A stretch of 64,000 bases of DNA from Shewanella acanthi (GCF_019457475.1 NZ_CP080413.1:3782001-3846000), one strand, 5' to 3'. Shown: positions 31,648 through 43,018, numbered from the stretch's first letter. The notes: generated from the letters alone by a model not told the origin. Program-made: numbers and translations.

Positions 31648-31676
31648 AAAAAACGCGACCTAGTGTCGCGTTTTTT
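31648..31676. terminator. Bidirectional terminator between mrcA and argH
   Basis: A 12-bp perfect stem of six A-T pairs plus CGCGAC (31648-31659 with 31665-31676) and a CTAGT loop, between convergent mrcA and argH. Confidence 0.9.
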
Positions 31677-31694
31677 ATTGGTCAGTTTTAAACC

Positions 31695-33062
31695 TTATAG
31701 AGCTTTCTTCGCCTCAATGGCCTGCTTCACCTGAGTTAACGCCGTGCCACCCAGCACATCACGTTTTGCCAAGCAGGCTTCAATGGTGAGGTTTGGATAC
31801 ACATCATCTTCGATGATATCGGCAAAAGTTTTAAATTCAGCCAATGTGAATTCCTCTAGCGGAATTTTCTTGGCAATCGCCGCCACTACAGCAACACCCA
31901 CAACATGGTGCGCTTCACGGAAAGGCATGCCCTTAGAGACTAAGTAATCCGCAAGTTCAGTCGCATTAGCATATCCCTGCTGCGCCGCAAGCAGTGCATT
32001 CTGGCGATTAACCACTAAACCAGATAACACAAGCGCCGCCATATCCAAGCAGATTGCCCAGCTATCGACCACATCGAACAAGCCTTCTTTGTCTTCCTGC
32101 ATGTCCTTGTTATAGGCTAGCGGTAGCGCCTTCATGGTAGTAAGAATGCCCACTAAGCTGCCATAGACACGGCCCGTCTTACCACGGATAAGTTCAAGGG
32201 CATCGGGGTTTTTCTTCTGTGGCATTAACGACGAGCCCGAAGTCACTTCATCGCTTAATGAGATAAAGCCTGCTTCACCCGAGTTGAAGAAAATCAAATC
32301 TTCCGCCATACGGCTCAGGTGCATCATGCTGATTGATGCGGCTCCGCATAGCTCAACGACGTGGTCGCGATCCGATACGCTATCTAGGCTATTCAGCGTT
32401 GGCGAGGCGAAGTTAAGCGCTGCGGCTAGGGCGTGTCTATCCATCCGATAAGCAGTACCCGCTAACGCGCCAGAGCCCAGCGGGCAGGTATTGGCACGCT
32501 TCAAGGCATCGGTTAAACGGCTAAGGTCCCGCTCAATCATCTCTACATAGGCTAAACACCAGTGCCCAAAGGTCACCGGCTGAGCACGTTGCAGGTGAGT
32601 GTAACCAGGCATCACCGCATCAAACTCACGCTCAGCTAAAGCGATAAGCTCGCTGCGTAGGGTCTGCAGACGGGCAACAAGCGCAGCACCTTCAGATTGA
32701 CACCAAAGTTTTAAGTCAGTGGCCACTTGGTCGTTACGGCTACGGCCAGTGTGGAGTTTTTTACCCAAATCGCCTACCTTGGCAATCAGGGCAGATTCAA
32801 CGAAACTGTGAATATCTTCTGCGCCCGAGGCCAGAATAACGGCTGGATCGCCCTTTACTTCGACTAACAGCTCATTTAACGCTTCTTTCAAGTCACTGCA
32901 TTCGGTTGCAGTGATAATACCTACGCTTGCAATCGCATCGGCCCAGGCAATCGAGCCCACTACATCCTGCTCAAACAGACGGTAATCCACTGGCAGCGAA
33001 TCGTTAAATAATTTGAATAGCGCGCTGGTTTCGCCCTGAAATCTTCCACCCCATAAAGCCAT
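31695..33062 (-). CDS. argH: Argininosuccinate lyase
   Basis: The 455-residue protein has the fumarase/aspartase-family signature [15 protein letters not shown] (about 279-293) and N-terminal LWGGRF. It makes arginine and fumarate. There is no C-terminal N-acetylglutamate synthase extension, which occurs in the ArgH fusion of some marine bacteria. Last gene of argCBFGH, but a terminator lies between argG and argH. Confidence 0.97.
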   Translation of the reverse strand: MALWGGRFQGETSALFKLFNDSLPVDYRLFEQDVVGSIAWADAIASVGIITATECSDLKEALNELLVEVKGDPAVILASGAEDIHSFVESALIAKVGDLGKKLHTGRSRNDQVATDLKLWCQSEGAALVARLQTLRSELIALAEREFDAVMPGYTHLQRAQPVTFGHWCLAYVEMIERDLSRLTDALKRANTCPLGSGALAGTAYRMDRHALAAALNFASPTLNSLDSVSDRDHVVELCGAASISMMHLSRMAEDLIFFNSGEAGFISLSDEVTSGSSLMPQKKNPDALELIRGKTGRVYGSLVGILTTMKALPLAYNKDMQEDKEGLFDVVDSWAICLDMAALVLSGLVVNRQNALLAAQQGYANATELADYLVSKGMPFREAHHVVGVAVVAAIAKKIPLEEFTLAEFKTFADIIEDDVYPNLTIEACLAKRDVLGGTALTQVKQAIEAKKAL

Positions 33063-33123
33063 GCTAAATCCCCTCGGTCACTGCTTTTAATTCGTTAAAG
33101 CCAATCAAAACTTAAGATATAAA

Positions 33124-33144
33124 AAAGGGCGCTAGGCGCCCTTT
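33124..33144 (-). terminator. Intrinsic terminator between argG and argH
   Basis: A perfect 9-bp stem (33124-33132 with 33136-33144) and 3-nt loop; read on the minus strand the second arm ends in six T. It lies 12 bp past the argG stop, so argH expression would be reduced or need its own promoter in the 33063-33123 stretch. Confidence 0.85.
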
Positions 33145-33156
33145 GAGTCTGCCTAA

Positions 33157-34380
33157 TTACTTAGTGTTAAGCGCGCGGATGCGGCTCGCTAATGAGTACA
33201 GACGGATAAAGCCTTCAGCGTGTTTCTGATCGTACACTTGGTCTTCACCGAAGGTAGCAAACGCTTCAGAGTACAGGCTGTTTGGTGAGCGTTTCTTAAC
33301 CGCGATCGCATGGCCTTTGTAAAGCTTAACCACGACTTCACCGTTCACTGACTCTGCTAAAGATTCAGAAGCCGCCAGCAGTGACTTACACAGTGGTGTG
33401 AACCAACGACCGTCATACACTAGGTGAGCCATTTGTGCGCCCACTTGTTCACGCCAAGTACGGCTAGTTTTGTCCAGCACTAACTCTTCGATTGCACGCA
33501 GCGCAGCGAACATCACAGTGCCGCCTGGCGTTTCGTAACAACCGCGAGACTTCATGCCCACTAAACGGTTTTCGGTGATGTCGATACGGCCAACACCGTG
33601 TGGTGCAGCAATGGCGTTCAACTTCATCAGCGCAGCATAAGGCGTTAATGCTTCACCGTTTACTTTAGTCACACGGCCGTTTTCAACTTCCAGAGACACA
33701 TATTCTGGTTGGTTTGGCGCATCCTCTGGATCGGCGGTCAGCGTCCACACACCTTTACTTGGCTCGTTCCACGGATCTTCTAACTCACCACCTTCGTGGG
33801 AAATGTGGAATGCGTTAGCGTCGCGGCTGTAGATTTTGGTTGCAGAAGCCGACGTCTTGATATTGCGCTCAGCTAAATAAGCTAACAGATCTTCACGGCT
33901 CTGCATGGTCCATTCACGCCATGGCGCAATCACTTTCAAATCAGGTGCTAATGCCGCGAAACAACCTTCGAAACGTACTTGATCGTTTCCTTTACCGGTA
34001 CAGCCGTGGCACAGTGCATCTGCCCCCACTTTACGAGCCACTTCAACCTGCGCCTTTGCGATAATTGGGCGAGCCATTGAGGTGCCCAATAAGTAAGTGC
34101 CTTCGTAGATTGCACCAGTCGCCATGGTTGGGTAGATGTAATCTTTAACGAATTCTTCTTTCAGGTCGACGATATGGCACTCAGAGGCTCCAGAAGCTAA
34201 CGCCTTTTCAGTCAAACCCACTAACTCTTCTTCGCCCTGACCTACGTCAGCGCAAAAGGCGATGATTTCGCAGTTATCGTAGGTTTCTTTTAACCAAGGG
34301 ATAATGGCCGACGTATCGAGACCACCAGAGTAGGCTAAAACAACTTTTTTCACGCCAGTATTATTATTCACGATAGACAT
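33157..34380 (-). CDS. argG: Argininosuccinate synthase
   Basis: The 407-residue enzyme has the PP-loop [10 protein letters not shown] (about 14-23) and the [11 protein letters not shown] segment (about 125-136). It joins citrulline and aspartate with ATP. It is of the short ASS type common outside enterics (E. coli ArgG is about 447). Second-last gene of the arg operon, 59 bp after argF. Confidence 0.97.
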   Translation of the reverse strand: MSIVNNNTGVKKVVLAYSGGLDTSAIIPWLKETYDNCEIIAFCADVGQGEEELVGLTEKALASGASECHIVDLKEEFVKDYIYPTMATGAIYEGTYLLGTSMARPIIAKAQVEVARKVGADALCHGCTGKGNDQVRFEGCFAALAPDLKVIAPWREWTMQSREDLLAYLAERNIKTSASATKIYSRDANAFHISHEGGELEDPWNEPSKGVWTLTADPEDAPNQPEYVSLEVENGRVTKVNGEALTPYAALMKLNAIAAPHGVGRIDITENRLVGMKSRGCYETPGGTVMFAALRAIEELVLDKTSRTWREQVGAQMAHLVYDGRWFTPLCKSLLAASESLAESVNGEVVVKLYKGHAIAVKKRSPNSLYSEAFATFGEDQVYDQKHAEGFIRLYSLASRIRALNTK

Positions 34381-34438
34381 CTTTAATTCCTATAACTCGT
34401 TTCTCAGTTAGAGAAGAGGCTATTAATCAGTTTTACTT

Positions 34439-35344
34439 TCAACTAAATAGGGTAACTAGTACTGCATTTTGGGCATGCATCCGATTCTCTGCCTGTTGCA
34501 GGATCAGTGAGCCCTCACCATCCATCACCTCATCTGTGACTTCAACGCCACGGTGAGCCGGTAAACAGTGCATAAAATAGTTAGCGCCCGCTTTCGTCAT
34601 CAAGCCTGAATTGACTTGATAAGGTGCAAACAGTTCCTGAATTTCGGCTAGTGGTGTTGAGTCGCCCATCGAAATCCAAGTATCAGTGTAAATTGCATCG
34701 TGACCCTCGATGGCATTAATATCCGAGGTCAACACGATGTTTGCGCCAGATCGCTCTGCCAGGGCTTGTACCTCTGCCACGACGTTGCCATCAGGAAAGT
34801 GACCCGCTGGGCAGATCACTGTCATGCTGGCACCGAGAATTGCGGCGCAGTACATCAATGAATGGGTAACGTTATTGCCATCTCCAACATAGGCTAACTT
34901 TACCTTGCTGACATCCTCAAAATGCTCTGCAAGGGTTAAAAAGTCTGCCAATGCCTGACAAGGATGATATAAATCCGATAACGCATTGATCACTGGCACT
35001 GAGCCAAACTCGGCTAATTCTTCGATAGTGGTGTGTGAATAGGTTCTCGCCACAATCGCATCCGCCCAACAAGACAGGTTAGAAGCAAAGTCAGCGACCG
35101 ATTCACGCTTACCTAGGGCACCATTTTGTTGGTCTAGGTATAAGCAGTGGCCGCCGAGCTTATTAATACCGATATCGAAGCTAACACGGGTACGCAGAGA
35201 GGGCTTCTCGAATAACATCACCACACTCTTTCCATCCAACGCGTGGCGATACTCTGCCGGATTGGCTTTGATCGTTTTTGCTAGGGCAATCAGCGCCAGC
35301 AACTGCTGTTGGGTTAACTCTTTTATCGATAGTAAATGCTTCAT
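34439..35344 (-). CDS. argF: Ornithine carbamoyltransferase
   Basis: The 301-residue protein has the carbamoyl-phosphate motif SLRTR (about 50-54), HPCQ (about 133-136) and HCLP (about 258-261, binding ornithine). It makes citrulline. It is shorter than E. coli ArgI/ArgF (334) and resembles the compact type found in many other bacteria. Between argB and argG. Confidence 0.95.
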   Translation of the reverse strand: MKHLLSIKELTQQQLLALIALAKTIKANPAEYRHALDGKSVVMLFEKPSLRTRVSFDIGINKLGGHCLYLDQQNGALGKRESVADFASNLSCWADAIVARTYSHTTIEELAEFGSVPVINALSDLYHPCQALADFLTLAEHFEDVSKVKLAYVGDGNNVTHSLMYCAAILGASMTVICPAGHFPDGNVVAEVQALAERSGANIVLTSDINAIEGHDAIYTDTWISMGDSTPLAEIQELFAPYQVNSGLMTKAGANYFMHCLPAHRGVEVTDEVMDGEGSLILQQAENRMHAQNAVLVTLFS

Positions 35345-35356
35345 AACCTTCTCCGT

Positions 35357-36139
35357 TTACGGTTGTATTTGTGTGCCCACGGCCTCACCTTTTGCTAATG
35401 CGCTTAATTGGCCTGCATCACGCCACGAGGCAACTTGAACGGCCTGCCCCATCCACTGTGCCACTTCGAGCGCAGCTTCTACTTTTACTTTCATACCCTT
35501 CTCAATCACGCCTTGCTGAACCAGCTCGCTGATTTGAGCGCTGTTCAGGCTCGGGATCAGTTGGCCTTTGCCATCTAACACACCCGATACATCAGACAGC
35601 AGCACCAACTTACCGCCAACCGATTTGGCTAAAACGGTTGCCGCTTGGTCGGCGTTAACGTTAAGCAATTGACCATCGTCTAACATGGCGATTGAGCTAC
35701 AGATTGGCATCCAACCTTGGGCAAGAATGAATTTAAGATAGCTTGCATCCTTGGGTGAGACTTCACCAACCATGCCTAAACGTTCATCTTTAATTTTGGC
35801 TGAAACGGTGTTGCCATCGGCAAGGCTCATGCCCACGCTTACGATGCCCGCTTTGGTTGCAGCTCCTTGGAGAATCTTGTTTGAAGTTCCCGCTAATGCG
35901 CCGGCAATAATGGGCATCTGCTCTGCAGGTGTTACACGTAAACCTTCTAGTTTGACGGTTTCCATGCCATTAGCCGCTAACTGCTCATCGACTAAACAGC
36001 CACCGCCGTGCACCATCAACACTTGCTGGCCGCTGGCGATCATAGCCGCTGCGGTATCCATTAACCGCGCCATCCCCATTTCACACTGCAGGAGCGCACC
36101 GCCGACTTTAAGCACTAATACTGAGTTGTTTGTAGACAT
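35357..36139 (-). CDS. argB: Acetylglutamate kinase
   Basis: The 260-residue amino-acid kinase has VLKVGGALLQ (about 8-17), MVHGGGCLVDEQL (about 42-54) and NVNADQAATVLAKSVGG. It phosphorylates N-acetylglutamate. Length is near E. coli ArgB (258). Second gene of the operon, 30 bp after argC. Confidence 0.96.
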   Translation of the reverse strand: MSTNNSVLVLKVGGALLQCEMGMARLMDTAAAMIASGQQVLMVHGGGCLVDEQLAANGMETVKLEGLRVTPAEQMPIIAGALAGTSNKILQGAATKAGIVSVGMSLADGNTVSAKIKDERLGMVGEVSPKDASYLKFILAQGWMPICSSIAMLDDGQLLNVNADQAATVLAKSVGGKLVLLSDVSGVLDGKGQLIPSLNSAQISELVQQGVIEKGMKVKVEAALEVAQWMGQAVQVASWRDAGQLSALAKGEAVGTQIQP

Positions 36140-36169
36140 CTTGACGACTCTCTAAATAAGGATGAACAG

Positions 36170-37150
36170 TTAAAGGTTAAAATGAATCTTTATGCACTGC
36201 AGCGCTTGGCTTGCAGCACCTTTCATCAAATTATCGATTGCACTCGCGACAACCAGATAGCCAGTGTTTTCATCAAACTTCCAACCTAGGTGGCAGTTTG
36301 GCGTCAGTACCACATCATCAACTTTAGGGAATTGATTTTGTTTTACCGTGACCAGCGGTGCTTGGTCGTAGACACTGTAGGCCTTGGCGACATCTTCAGT
36401 CGTCGTGCCTGGTTTTAACTGCACGGTAATGGTCGCCAAAATACCACGCTTAAAGTTGCCTAAGTGCGGCGTAAAGATCACCTCTTGACCTAACTGTGTC
36501 GCAATTTCTGGCTGATGTCTGTGACCTAACACACCGTAAGGAGTTAAGCTCACTTCACAAAAGCTAGTATGTAATTGCGCCTTACGACCCGCACCTGTGA
36601 CCCCGCTAACGGCGTTAATCACTGGGAATGCAGAGGTTAATAAACCTTTTAGTGGTTTTAATGCAGTTAACGATGCCGTTGGATAACAACCTGGTACCGC
36701 AATCATCTTGGTTTCAGCGACTTGTTTACCGTTCCACTCGGCAAGACCGTAAACCGCCTTCGCCAGAACCTCTGGGTATTCGTGTTCGAAGCCATACCAC
36801 TTTGGATACTGGGCAACATCACTGAAACGGTAAGCGCCACTTAAGTCGAATACCGCTAAGCCTTGGTTATAAAACCAAGCCGCTAAGTGCAAACTTACTG
36901 AATGCTCAGTGGCTAACACCACTGCATCGGCCTCGGCCACAATCTTGGTCTTAGCTTCGTCAGACAGTGGCGAAAGGGTTAATGCGATATGGCTGTAGAC
37001 AGGGTACAAATCTGCTAAAGCTTTACCTTTATCTAAACTATTTTCAGACACATACAAGCCTTGAATTGCTAATTCAGGATCTGCATGGATTAACGCAGTT
37101 AGCTGCGCACCTGTGTAACCACTGGCACCGATAATGGCGATATTTTTCAT
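36170..37150 (-). CDS. argC: N-acetyl-gamma-glutamyl-phosphate reductase
   Basis: The 326-residue protein has the NADP-binding [12 protein letters not shown] (about 5-16) and the active-site PGCYPTASL (about 153-161, catalytic Cys about 155). It reduces N-acetylglutamyl phosphate. First gene of argCBFGH; the region before it has ArgR-box-like sequences. Confidence 0.96.
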   Translation of the reverse strand: MKNIAIIGASGYTGAQLTALIHADPELAIQGLYVSENSLDKGKALADLYPVYSHIALTLSPLSDEAKTKIVAEADAVVLATEHSVSLHLAAWFYNQGLAVFDLSGAYRFSDVAQYPKWYGFEHEYPEVLAKAVYGLAEWNGKQVAETKMIAVPGCYPTASLTALKPLKGLLTSAFPVINAVSGVTGAGRKAQLHTSFCEVSLTPYGVLGHRHQPEIATQLGQEVIFTPHLGNFKRGILATITVQLKPGTTTEDVAKAYSVYDQAPLVTVKQNQFPKVDDVVLTPNCHLGWKFDENTGYLVVASAIDNLMKGAASQALQCIKIHFNL

Positions 37151-37381
37151 ATGTTGTCTAAATAAACCGAATCAAAAGGATTTAAAGAATAGATGAATAG
37201 CGTATACGCAACAGCGTAAATCTGAGGCAAAACTATCGTCGCTGGAAATGATCTTGGTTCGTTGTTTTATTCACTGACGGTTTAACACTCTGCATCATGA
37301 TATTTACTCTATAGGTCACATTGAGTGACTCATCTCAACTGGTGGCTAGACTACCACATAGATCTATTTATGCAATATATG

Positions 37382-37413
37382 TGAATATATATTTTTATTG
37401 TATTTTATGTTCA
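37382..37413 (-). promoter_or_regulatory. Probable ArgR operator upstream of argC
   Basis: Two ARG-box-like sequences: TGAATATATATTTT at 37382-37395 (12 of 14 positions of TGAATwwwwATTCA) and GTATTTTATGTTCA at 37400-37413 (right half matches well). They are 18 bp apart centre to centre, closer than the usual pair spacing of about 21 bp. ArgR with arginine would repress argC. Confidence 0.55.
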
Positions 37414-37683
37414 GATCACTCAAAGTGTAATGGAATTACCAGACTTATTCTGAGCTAACTACTTAATATTTAAGTTTTCTAGCACACTTAGATGACAAAA
37501 ACACGCTTCTATTAACAACAAATTCACATGTTCACAATTTGAAAAATGATGCAGTTCATATTCACTTTCGCTAATTTCAATTAAAAGTTGCGTTAGTTCG
37601 CACTTATATTGAATATTCCTCAACAATTAAGGCAAATGATTGAATATAAGATAAGCCAGTCGTATAAGTTATAAGTTCTGCTG

Positions 37684-37713
37684 TTGACCATTGCCCTCTG
37701 TGCTGGGTATTGT
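37684..37713 (+). promoter_or_regulatory. Weak candidate promoter of ppc
   Basis: TTGACC (37684-37689), 18-bp spacer, TATTGT (37708-37713), about 53 bp before the ppc start codon. Confidence 0.35.
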
Positions 37714-37766
37714 GCTAGCGGGTTAAATGCAATGCGGATTTTTATGTTTTTTTATTCGGAGTAACT

Positions 37767-40448
37767 ATGGCTGGTAATGTGGTAGGTAATGTGACAGACA
37801 ATGTGACCGATATGTATGCGTCATTAAGATCGAACGTAAGTATGCTTGGCCAGATCCTTGGCGATACCATGCGCACCCACCTAGGCGATGCCTTCTTGGA
37901 GAAGGTTGAGCAAATCCGTAAACTGGCTAAGGATTCTCGCCGCGGCGACGAAGCGGCAAGGGAGCAAATGTTAGAGCTGCTCACCGCCCTGCCCGATGAA
38001 GAATTAGTCCCCTTCGCAAAGGCCTTTAACCAATTCCTTAACTTGGCTAACTTATCCGAGCAATTTCATACTATTAGCCGAAACTGCGATGAGTTGGTCT
38101 GCGTACCTGACCCTGTTGAACAACTGCTTGGTAGAATGCTTAACACCAGTATCGACCAAAGCAAAATGCTCGACACCCTAAAGTCATTAGATATCGATCT
38201 GGTGTTAACGGCGCATCCAACGGAAATTTCCCGCCGCACACTTATTCAAAAATATGCCGCGATCGTGGATTGCCTCGCCGAGCAAGAAAACAACCAGTTA
38301 TCGGACAGAGAGCGTCAGCAAATTCATCTGCGCTTGCGCCAATTGATTGCCCAGATTTGGCATACCAATGAAATTCGTCGCGAACGGCCAACGCCAGTCG
38401 ATGAAGCCCGCTGGGGATTATCGACGATTGAAGAATCCCTCTGGCATGCGGTGCCCGACTTTTTAAGACAACTTAACGATCAAGTGCAGCAACGCACGGG
38501 TCAACAATTACCGATCGATATTGCGCCAGTGCGCTTCTCCAGCTGGATGGGCGGCGACCGTGACGGCAATCCCTTTGTGACAGCCAAAGTCACGCAAGAA
38601 GTATTAGACCGCAATCGCCATGCCGCGGCGCGTTTGTTCCTAAAAGATATTGTCTTGCTCGTCGGTGAGCTGTCGATGGAAGAAGCCAACAGTGAGTTGA
38701 TGGCTTACACCAATAATAGCTGTGAGCCCTACCGCCATGTACTACGTTCATTACGCCAAAAGCTGCGCGATACCATAGATTATTTAAATGCCCGTATCGA
38801 AGGCCATCATCCTGAGGTCGATAAATCGACTCTGATTTGGCATGAAAGCGACCTTAAAGCGCCGCTTGAGATGCTCTATAAGAGTTTAACCGAATGTGGT
38901 ATGCGCTTGATTGCTAACGGCTTGCTGCTAGATATTCTGCGCCGTATCGCCTGTTTTGGCATTCACATGTTAAGACTCGATATTCGCCAAGATGCAGGTC
39001 GCCACAGTGACGTGTTAGCAGAGCTGACTCGCTACCTCGGCATGGGTGATTTTAGCCACTGGGATGAGACCGAAAAACAAGCTTTCCTATTGCGTGAATT
39101 GACTAATCGTCGACCATTGATCCCTAGCAATTGGAATCCGTCTGCCGATGTCGCCGAAGTGCTCAACACTTGCCGTTTAATCGCTAAACACCCCGCAAAA
39201 GCACTGGGATCCTACGTGATTTCCATGGCAAGCAAGCCATCGGATGTGCTGACCGTATTATTGTTACTAAAAGAAACAGGCTGCTCACACCCAATGCGGG
39301 TAGTACCGCTGTTCGAAACCTTGAGCGATCTGAATAACGCAGCCGACTGCATCACAGCGCTTCTCGATATCGACTGGTACCGTGGTTACACCAAGGGCAT
39401 GCAGGAAGTCATGATTGGTTACTCCGACTCAGCGAAAGATGCAGGGGTGATGGCCGCTGCTTGGGCACAGTATCGCGCCCAAGAGCAGCTAGTTTCCGTG
39501 TGTAAGCAAGCGGGCGTCAAACTGACACTATTCCATGGCCGTGGCGGCAGTATCGGCCGTGGCGGTGGTCCAGCTCACAAGGCGATTCTATCGCAACCAC
39601 CAGGTTCAGTTGATGGCCGCATCCGTGTCACAGAACAGGGTGAGATGATCCGCTTTAAATTTGGTTTGCCCAAACTAGCGGTGCAAAGCTTAGCGCTATA
39701 CACCTCAGCAGTCCTGGAAGCTACACTGTTACCCCCGCCGGAACCTAAGCAAGAATGGCGCAACTGCATGGAACGGATTGCCGAAGAGTCAGTAAGTGCT
39801 TACCGCGGTATCGTGCGCGAGGAGCCTGACTTTGTGGCCTACTTCCGCGCTGCAACACCAGAGGTTGAGCTAGGTAAACTGCCTTTAGGCAGTCGCCCCG
39901 CTAAACGCCGCGTCGATGGCGGTATCGAAAGTCTGCGTGCTATTCCGTGGATTTTCGCTTGGTCACAAAACCGTTTAATGCTGCCAGCATGGCTCGGTGC
40001 GGGTGAAGCACTGCAAGCGGCGTGTCAACGTGGTGAGACTGGCTTATTGCAGGATATGGAACGTGAATGGCCCTTCTTCAGCACCCGTATCTCGATGCTA
40101 GAAATGGTATACGCAAAAGCCGAACCTAACCTTGCTCGTTACTACGAGACTTGCTTAGTACCATCGAATCTGCACCACCTCGGCGAAACTTTGCGCCAAC
40201 GGTTAGACCTTGGCATTAAAGTGGTGCTCGAATTAACTAAATCGGATACGTTAATGGCGCATACACCGTGGAATCGCGAATCTGTTAAGCTTCGCAATCC
40301 CTATATCGATCCATTAAACTTCCTGCAGACCGAGCTTTTGGCTCGGACACGTAAGGAATCAACCGAAACACCTGCGTCCGAACACGTGCAATTGGCATTA
40401 ATGCTAACCATCGCCGGCGTCGCTGCGGGTATGAGAAACACTGGTTAA
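37767..40448 (+). CDS. ppc: Phosphoenolpyruvate carboxylase
   Basis: The 893-residue enzyme has the conserved [13 protein letters not shown] (His about 147), the [14 protein letters not shown] loop (about 593-606) and the C-terminal [12 protein letters not shown]. It carboxylates phosphoenolpyruvate to oxaloacetate. The ATG at 37767 has GGAG 8 bp upstream. The N-terminus carries a short repeated NV-x-D/G segment before MYASLRSNV, where the E. coli-type protein begins. Coupled by TAATG to the next gene. Confidence 0.96.
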   Translation: MAGNVVGNVTDNVTDMYASLRSNVSMLGQILGDTMRTHLGDAFLEKVEQIRKLAKDSRRGDEAAREQMLELLTALPDEELVPFAKAFNQFLNLANLSEQFHTISRNCDELVCVPDPVEQLLGRMLNTSIDQSKMLDTLKSLDIDLVLTAHPTEISRRTLIQKYAAIVDCLAEQENNQLSDRERQQIHLRLRQLIAQIWHTNEIRRERPTPVDEARWGLSTIEESLWHAVPDFLRQLNDQVQQRTGQQLPIDIAPVRFSSWMGGDRDGNPFVTAKVTQEVLDRNRHAAARLFLKDIVLLVGELSMEEANSELMAYTNNSCEPYRHVLRSLRQKLRDTIDYLNARIEGHHPEVDKSTLIWHESDLKAPLEMLYKSLTECGMRLIANGLLLDILRRIACFGIHMLRLDIRQDAGRHSDVLAELTRYLGMGDFSHWDETEKQAFLLRELTNRRPLIPSNWNPSADVAEVLNTCRLIAKHPAKALGSYVISMASKPSDVLTVLLLLKETGCSHPMRVVPLFETLSDLNNAADCITALLDIDWYRGYTKGMQEVMIGYSDSAKDAGVMAAAWAQYRAQEQLVSVCKQAGVKLTLFHGRGGSIGRGGGPAHKAILSQPPGSVDGRIRVTEQGEMIRFKFGLPKLAVQSLALYTSAVLEATLLPPPEPKQEWRNCMERIAEESVSAYRGIVREEPDFVAYFRAATPEVELGKLPLGSRPAKRRVDGGIESLRAIPWIFAWSQNRLMLPAWLGAGEALQAACQRGETGLLQDMEREWPFFSTRISMLEMVYAKAEPNLARYYETCLVPSNLHHLGETLRQRLDLGIKVVLELTKSDTLMAHTPWNRESVKLRNPYIDPLNFLQTELLARTRKESTETPASEHVQLALMLTIAGVAAGMRNTG

Positions 40449-40993
40449 TGAAAAAATTCACTCGTAGTGTTTGCTTAGGTTTAACTGTACTGCTGAGTGG
40501 TTGCGTCACGCAGTACAGCATTACCGAGCAAGAAATGGAACAGTACCTCAATAAAGAGATCCATTTTGAAGTTAAGCAAGGTAATCAACTCGTTGGTGCC
40601 GAAGTGCGGATTAATGATATCAGCGTGAAACTGGGTGAAAAACCCGACACTATGAGTGTCAGCGCTGCGACTCAGGTGTCGATTAAGAATCCTATATTTC
40701 CGCTCAACGCCAAACTAGCAACCACCTTTGAAGCTCAGCCTTGGTACGACAGCACAACCCACAGCGTGTACCTGCGCAAACTGGAACTAGTGAAAGTCGA
40801 ATCCACACCTAAGGATATTGAGAAAGCCATCAATATGGTAACGCCGCAGGTGATGGGCTATTTAACAAACTTCTTAGAAAGCCAGCCTGTTTACGTGCTG
40901 AATACTAAGGATAGTAACCAAGCGCTGATGGCCAAAATGACCGAAAGCATTCAAGTGGCTCCTGGCAAACTGATATTGAAATTTACCAAGTAA
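40448..40993 (+). CDS. DUF1439 (YceB-like) lipoprotein
   Basis: The 181-residue protein has the lipobox LLSGC (Cys about 19) and a body with SITEQEMEQYLNKEIHFE near the start, matching the YceB/DUF1439 family of envelope lipoproteins. The function is unknown. Start overlaps the ppc stop (TAATG), so it is coupled to ppc. Confidence 0.85.
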   Translation: MKKFTRSVCLGLTVLLSGCVTQYSITEQEMEQYLNKEIHFEVKQGNQLVGAEVRINDISVKLGEKPDTMSVSAATQVSIKNPIFPLNAKLATTFEAQPWYDSTTHSVYLRKLELVKVESTPKDIEKAINMVTPQVMGYLTNFLESQPVYVLNTKDSNQALMAKMTESIQVAPGKLILKFTK

Positions 40994-41012
40994 GCTAAAG
41001 ATTTTATCTATA

Positions 41013-41039
41013 AAAAATGCTCCCATTGGGAGCATTTTT
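41013..41039. terminator. Bidirectional terminator between the YceB-like gene and cinA
   Basis: A perfect 12-bp stem (41013-41024 with 41028-41039) with an ATT loop and A/T tracts on both sides. Confidence 0.9.
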
Positions 41040-41050
41040 ATTTTCATACT

Positions 41051-42325
41051 TTACTTACTAAAACGGCCAATCGATGGATAATCGACAATCACCGCTTCTG
41101 TCAGTAACTCTCTTCGGAGCATATCGTAGGCGACCGCAGCGCTCATACTGCGTACTAAATCCCGTGATCTCCTTGGCAGTTTAATCATCTGGCTGTATAC
41201 CCCGCCGCGAGTCGCCAGTGCAATGGCCACTGTACCAACTGGCTTATCATCAGTGCCACCATCGGGGCCAGCAATGCCACTGGTTGCTAAAGCAAAATCG
41301 CTATCGAGTATAGCTCTTGCGCCTTTTGCCATTTCTTCTACCGTTGGAATCGACACTGCGCCATGGTCATCCAGAGTCGCAGGATTTACACCTAATACCC
41401 GCACCTTAGATTCATTGCTGTAGGTCACAAGACCATGTTGCAAATAAGAAGAACTGCCCGGGAAATCAACCAACTGACTGGTAATCATCCCACCGGTACA
41501 GGATTCAGCCACACTCAAAGTAAACCCTGAATTTAAGAGTTTACTGTGGATCTCCGCTGCAAGTGTTGCCTTATCTTCTGCAACAACTGAAGTGCCAAGC
41601 ACCATTTTGATATGGCTGGTGACGCGAGGGAGCATGGCTATCGCCTTTTCTCCACGGGCAAAAATCTTAATTTCGATATGCGGCATAGACGAGCGATAAC
41701 CGATAGTAATCCCATCAGGCAGCTCTAAGGGCTCAATCTTATCTGCAAGGGCGGACTCCCCCTGTCCAATTGTGAGCAGTTTCTTTACGGCAACCTTAGC
41801 ATCCAGATTAAACTCTTCACGAATAAAGGGAATAAACTGCTCGGTAACCATATGTTTGAGTTCATGGGGTACACCAGGGGTAAAGAATAACCAAGCACGA
41901 TTCAGCTTTACCCTAAAACCACAGGCGGTGCCGACTGGGTTATCCACCATAATGGCTGACTCGGGTAGCATTGCCTGTTTTAAGTTACTCGCCGGCATGA
42001 CACGATTATTGCGGGTGAACCATTCTTCAATGTGCTGACGCCAATAGGTATTTTCGACTAATGATTCCCCCTTCGCCTTAGCCATCGCCTCGGCGGACAT
42101 ATCATCACTGGTTGGCCCTAGACCACCGTTAACGAGGATCACATCGGCATGAAGACTTCGCTCCTGAAACACGGTAATCAAGTCTTCGAGTCTGTCACCC
42201 ACGGTCACGCGACGTTGAATTTCAACCCCATGATCCATCATAGTGCTGGCAAACCAAGCGGCATTAGTATCGACTATCTGTCCTGAAAGCACCTCTTCGC
42301 CGGTGCAAATCATCTCAATCTTCAT
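41051..42325 (-). CDS. cinA: CinA family protein (nucleotide-binding and NMN-deamidase-like domains)
   Basis: The 424-residue protein joins an N-terminal MoCF-biosynthesis-like domain (about 1-170, [28 protein letters not shown]) and a C-terminal CinA domain (about 260-410, [30 protein letters not shown]) that in related proteins deamidates nicotinamide mononucleotide. The N-terminal domain is often an ADP-ribose pyrophosphatase. Start ATG at 42325. Single gene convergent to the YceB-like gene. Confidence 0.94.
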   Translation of the reverse strand: MKIEMICTGEEVLSGQIVDTNAAWFASTMMDHGVEIQRRVTVGDRLEDLITVFQERSLHADVILVNGGLGPTSDDMSAEAMAKAKGESLVENTYWRQHIEEWFTRNNRVMPASNLKQAMLPESAIMVDNPVGTACGFRVKLNRAWLFFTPGVPHELKHMVTEQFIPFIREEFNLDAKVAVKKLLTIGQGESALADKIEPLELPDGITIGYRSSMPHIEIKIFARGEKAIAMLPRVTSHIKMVLGTSVVAEDKATLAAEIHSKLLNSGFTLSVAESCTGGMITSQLVDFPGSSSYLQHGLVTYSNESKVRVLGVNPATLDDHGAVSIPTVEEMAKGARAILDSDFALATSGIAGPDGGTDDKPVGTVAIALATRGGVYSQMIKLPRRSRDLVRSMSAAVAYDMLRRELLTEAVIVDYPSIGRFSK

Positions 42326-42478
42326 ATTTACCCTTTAAACAAAGCCTTAGCTGCCAGGATTTACGAGACTTCAAATAATTGCGGTCCTCAATCGTAAATT
42401 GGCAATTCGCCACCTGAGCAGCAGACTAAACTAAATATACCTGTTAAGTAAGTAGTACCACATCAAGAGGTGATTAAA

Positions 42479-42979
42479 ATGATCAGGAGATTAATCTTAA
42501 TCTTGCTTCTCAGTCTAAGTACTGTAACAGCACAGGCAGCAGTTAATATGTTTTTAGAAATTGAAGGTGTAAAAGGTGAGAGTCAGGATACTGAACACTC
42601 GGAAAAGATCGATATTCTCGCGTGGTCTTGGGGAACGAGTACAGACGGGCGAAGAGTCTGTATCCAAGATCTATCACTCACTAAGTACACAGATGTTGCT
42701 TCTCCCCCATTACTGATGAGTCAGGTTTCCAACACCCATTTTCCAACTGCCGTATTAACAGTAAGTGCTGTGGGCGCACGTGGCGAACTCATAAATACTG
42801 TTGTTTTAGAGCTGACTGACGTTTATGTGTCTTCTATTTCAACAGGTGGTTCATGGGGAGAAGATAGACTGACTGAGAATGTCACTTTAAATTTTGACCA
42901 ATTGAAATACAGCTACACCCCTAGCGACAATCCTAAGCAAAAGGTCAGTGCAACAATTAGCAGTGAGAAATGTAAATAA
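42479..42979 (+). CDS. Secreted Hcp-like protein (DUF796 fold)
   Basis: The 166-residue protein begins at an ATG with AGAGG 8 bp upstream. It has a Sec-type signal peptide (about 1-21: MIRRLILILLLSL then AQA), then NMFLEIEGVKGES, IDILAWSWG, DLSLTKYTDVASPPLL and an LELTDVYVSSISTGGS segment, which are Hcp-family (T6SS tube) signatures. Unlike ordinary Hcp, it has a cleavable signal and two Cys (after the signal, about residue 61, and near the C-terminus), suggesting export by Sec and a disulfide. No other T6SS gene is nearby. Confidence 0.75.
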   Translation: MIRRLILILLLSLSTVTAQAAVNMFLEIEGVKGESQDTEHSEKIDILAWSWGTSTDGRRVCIQDLSLTKYTDVASPPLLMSQVSNTHFPTAVLTVSAVGARGELINTVVLELTDVYVSSISTGGSWGEDRLTENVTLNFDQLKYSYTPSDNPKQKVSATISSEKCK

Positions 42980-43018
42980 AGAACTTTGATAAAGAGATTT
43001 ATTAAAACGCAAATGCAA

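Larger units (their letters stand above)
37151..37766. other. Long regulatory gap between argC and ppc
   Basis: About 616 bp without a convincing gene between divergent argC and ppc. It holds the probable ArgR-binding region (near 37380-37415) and a weak ppc promoter (37684-37713). AT-rich from about 37370 to 37640. No argE gene is present here, although argE occupies this gap in E. coli. Confidence 0.6.
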
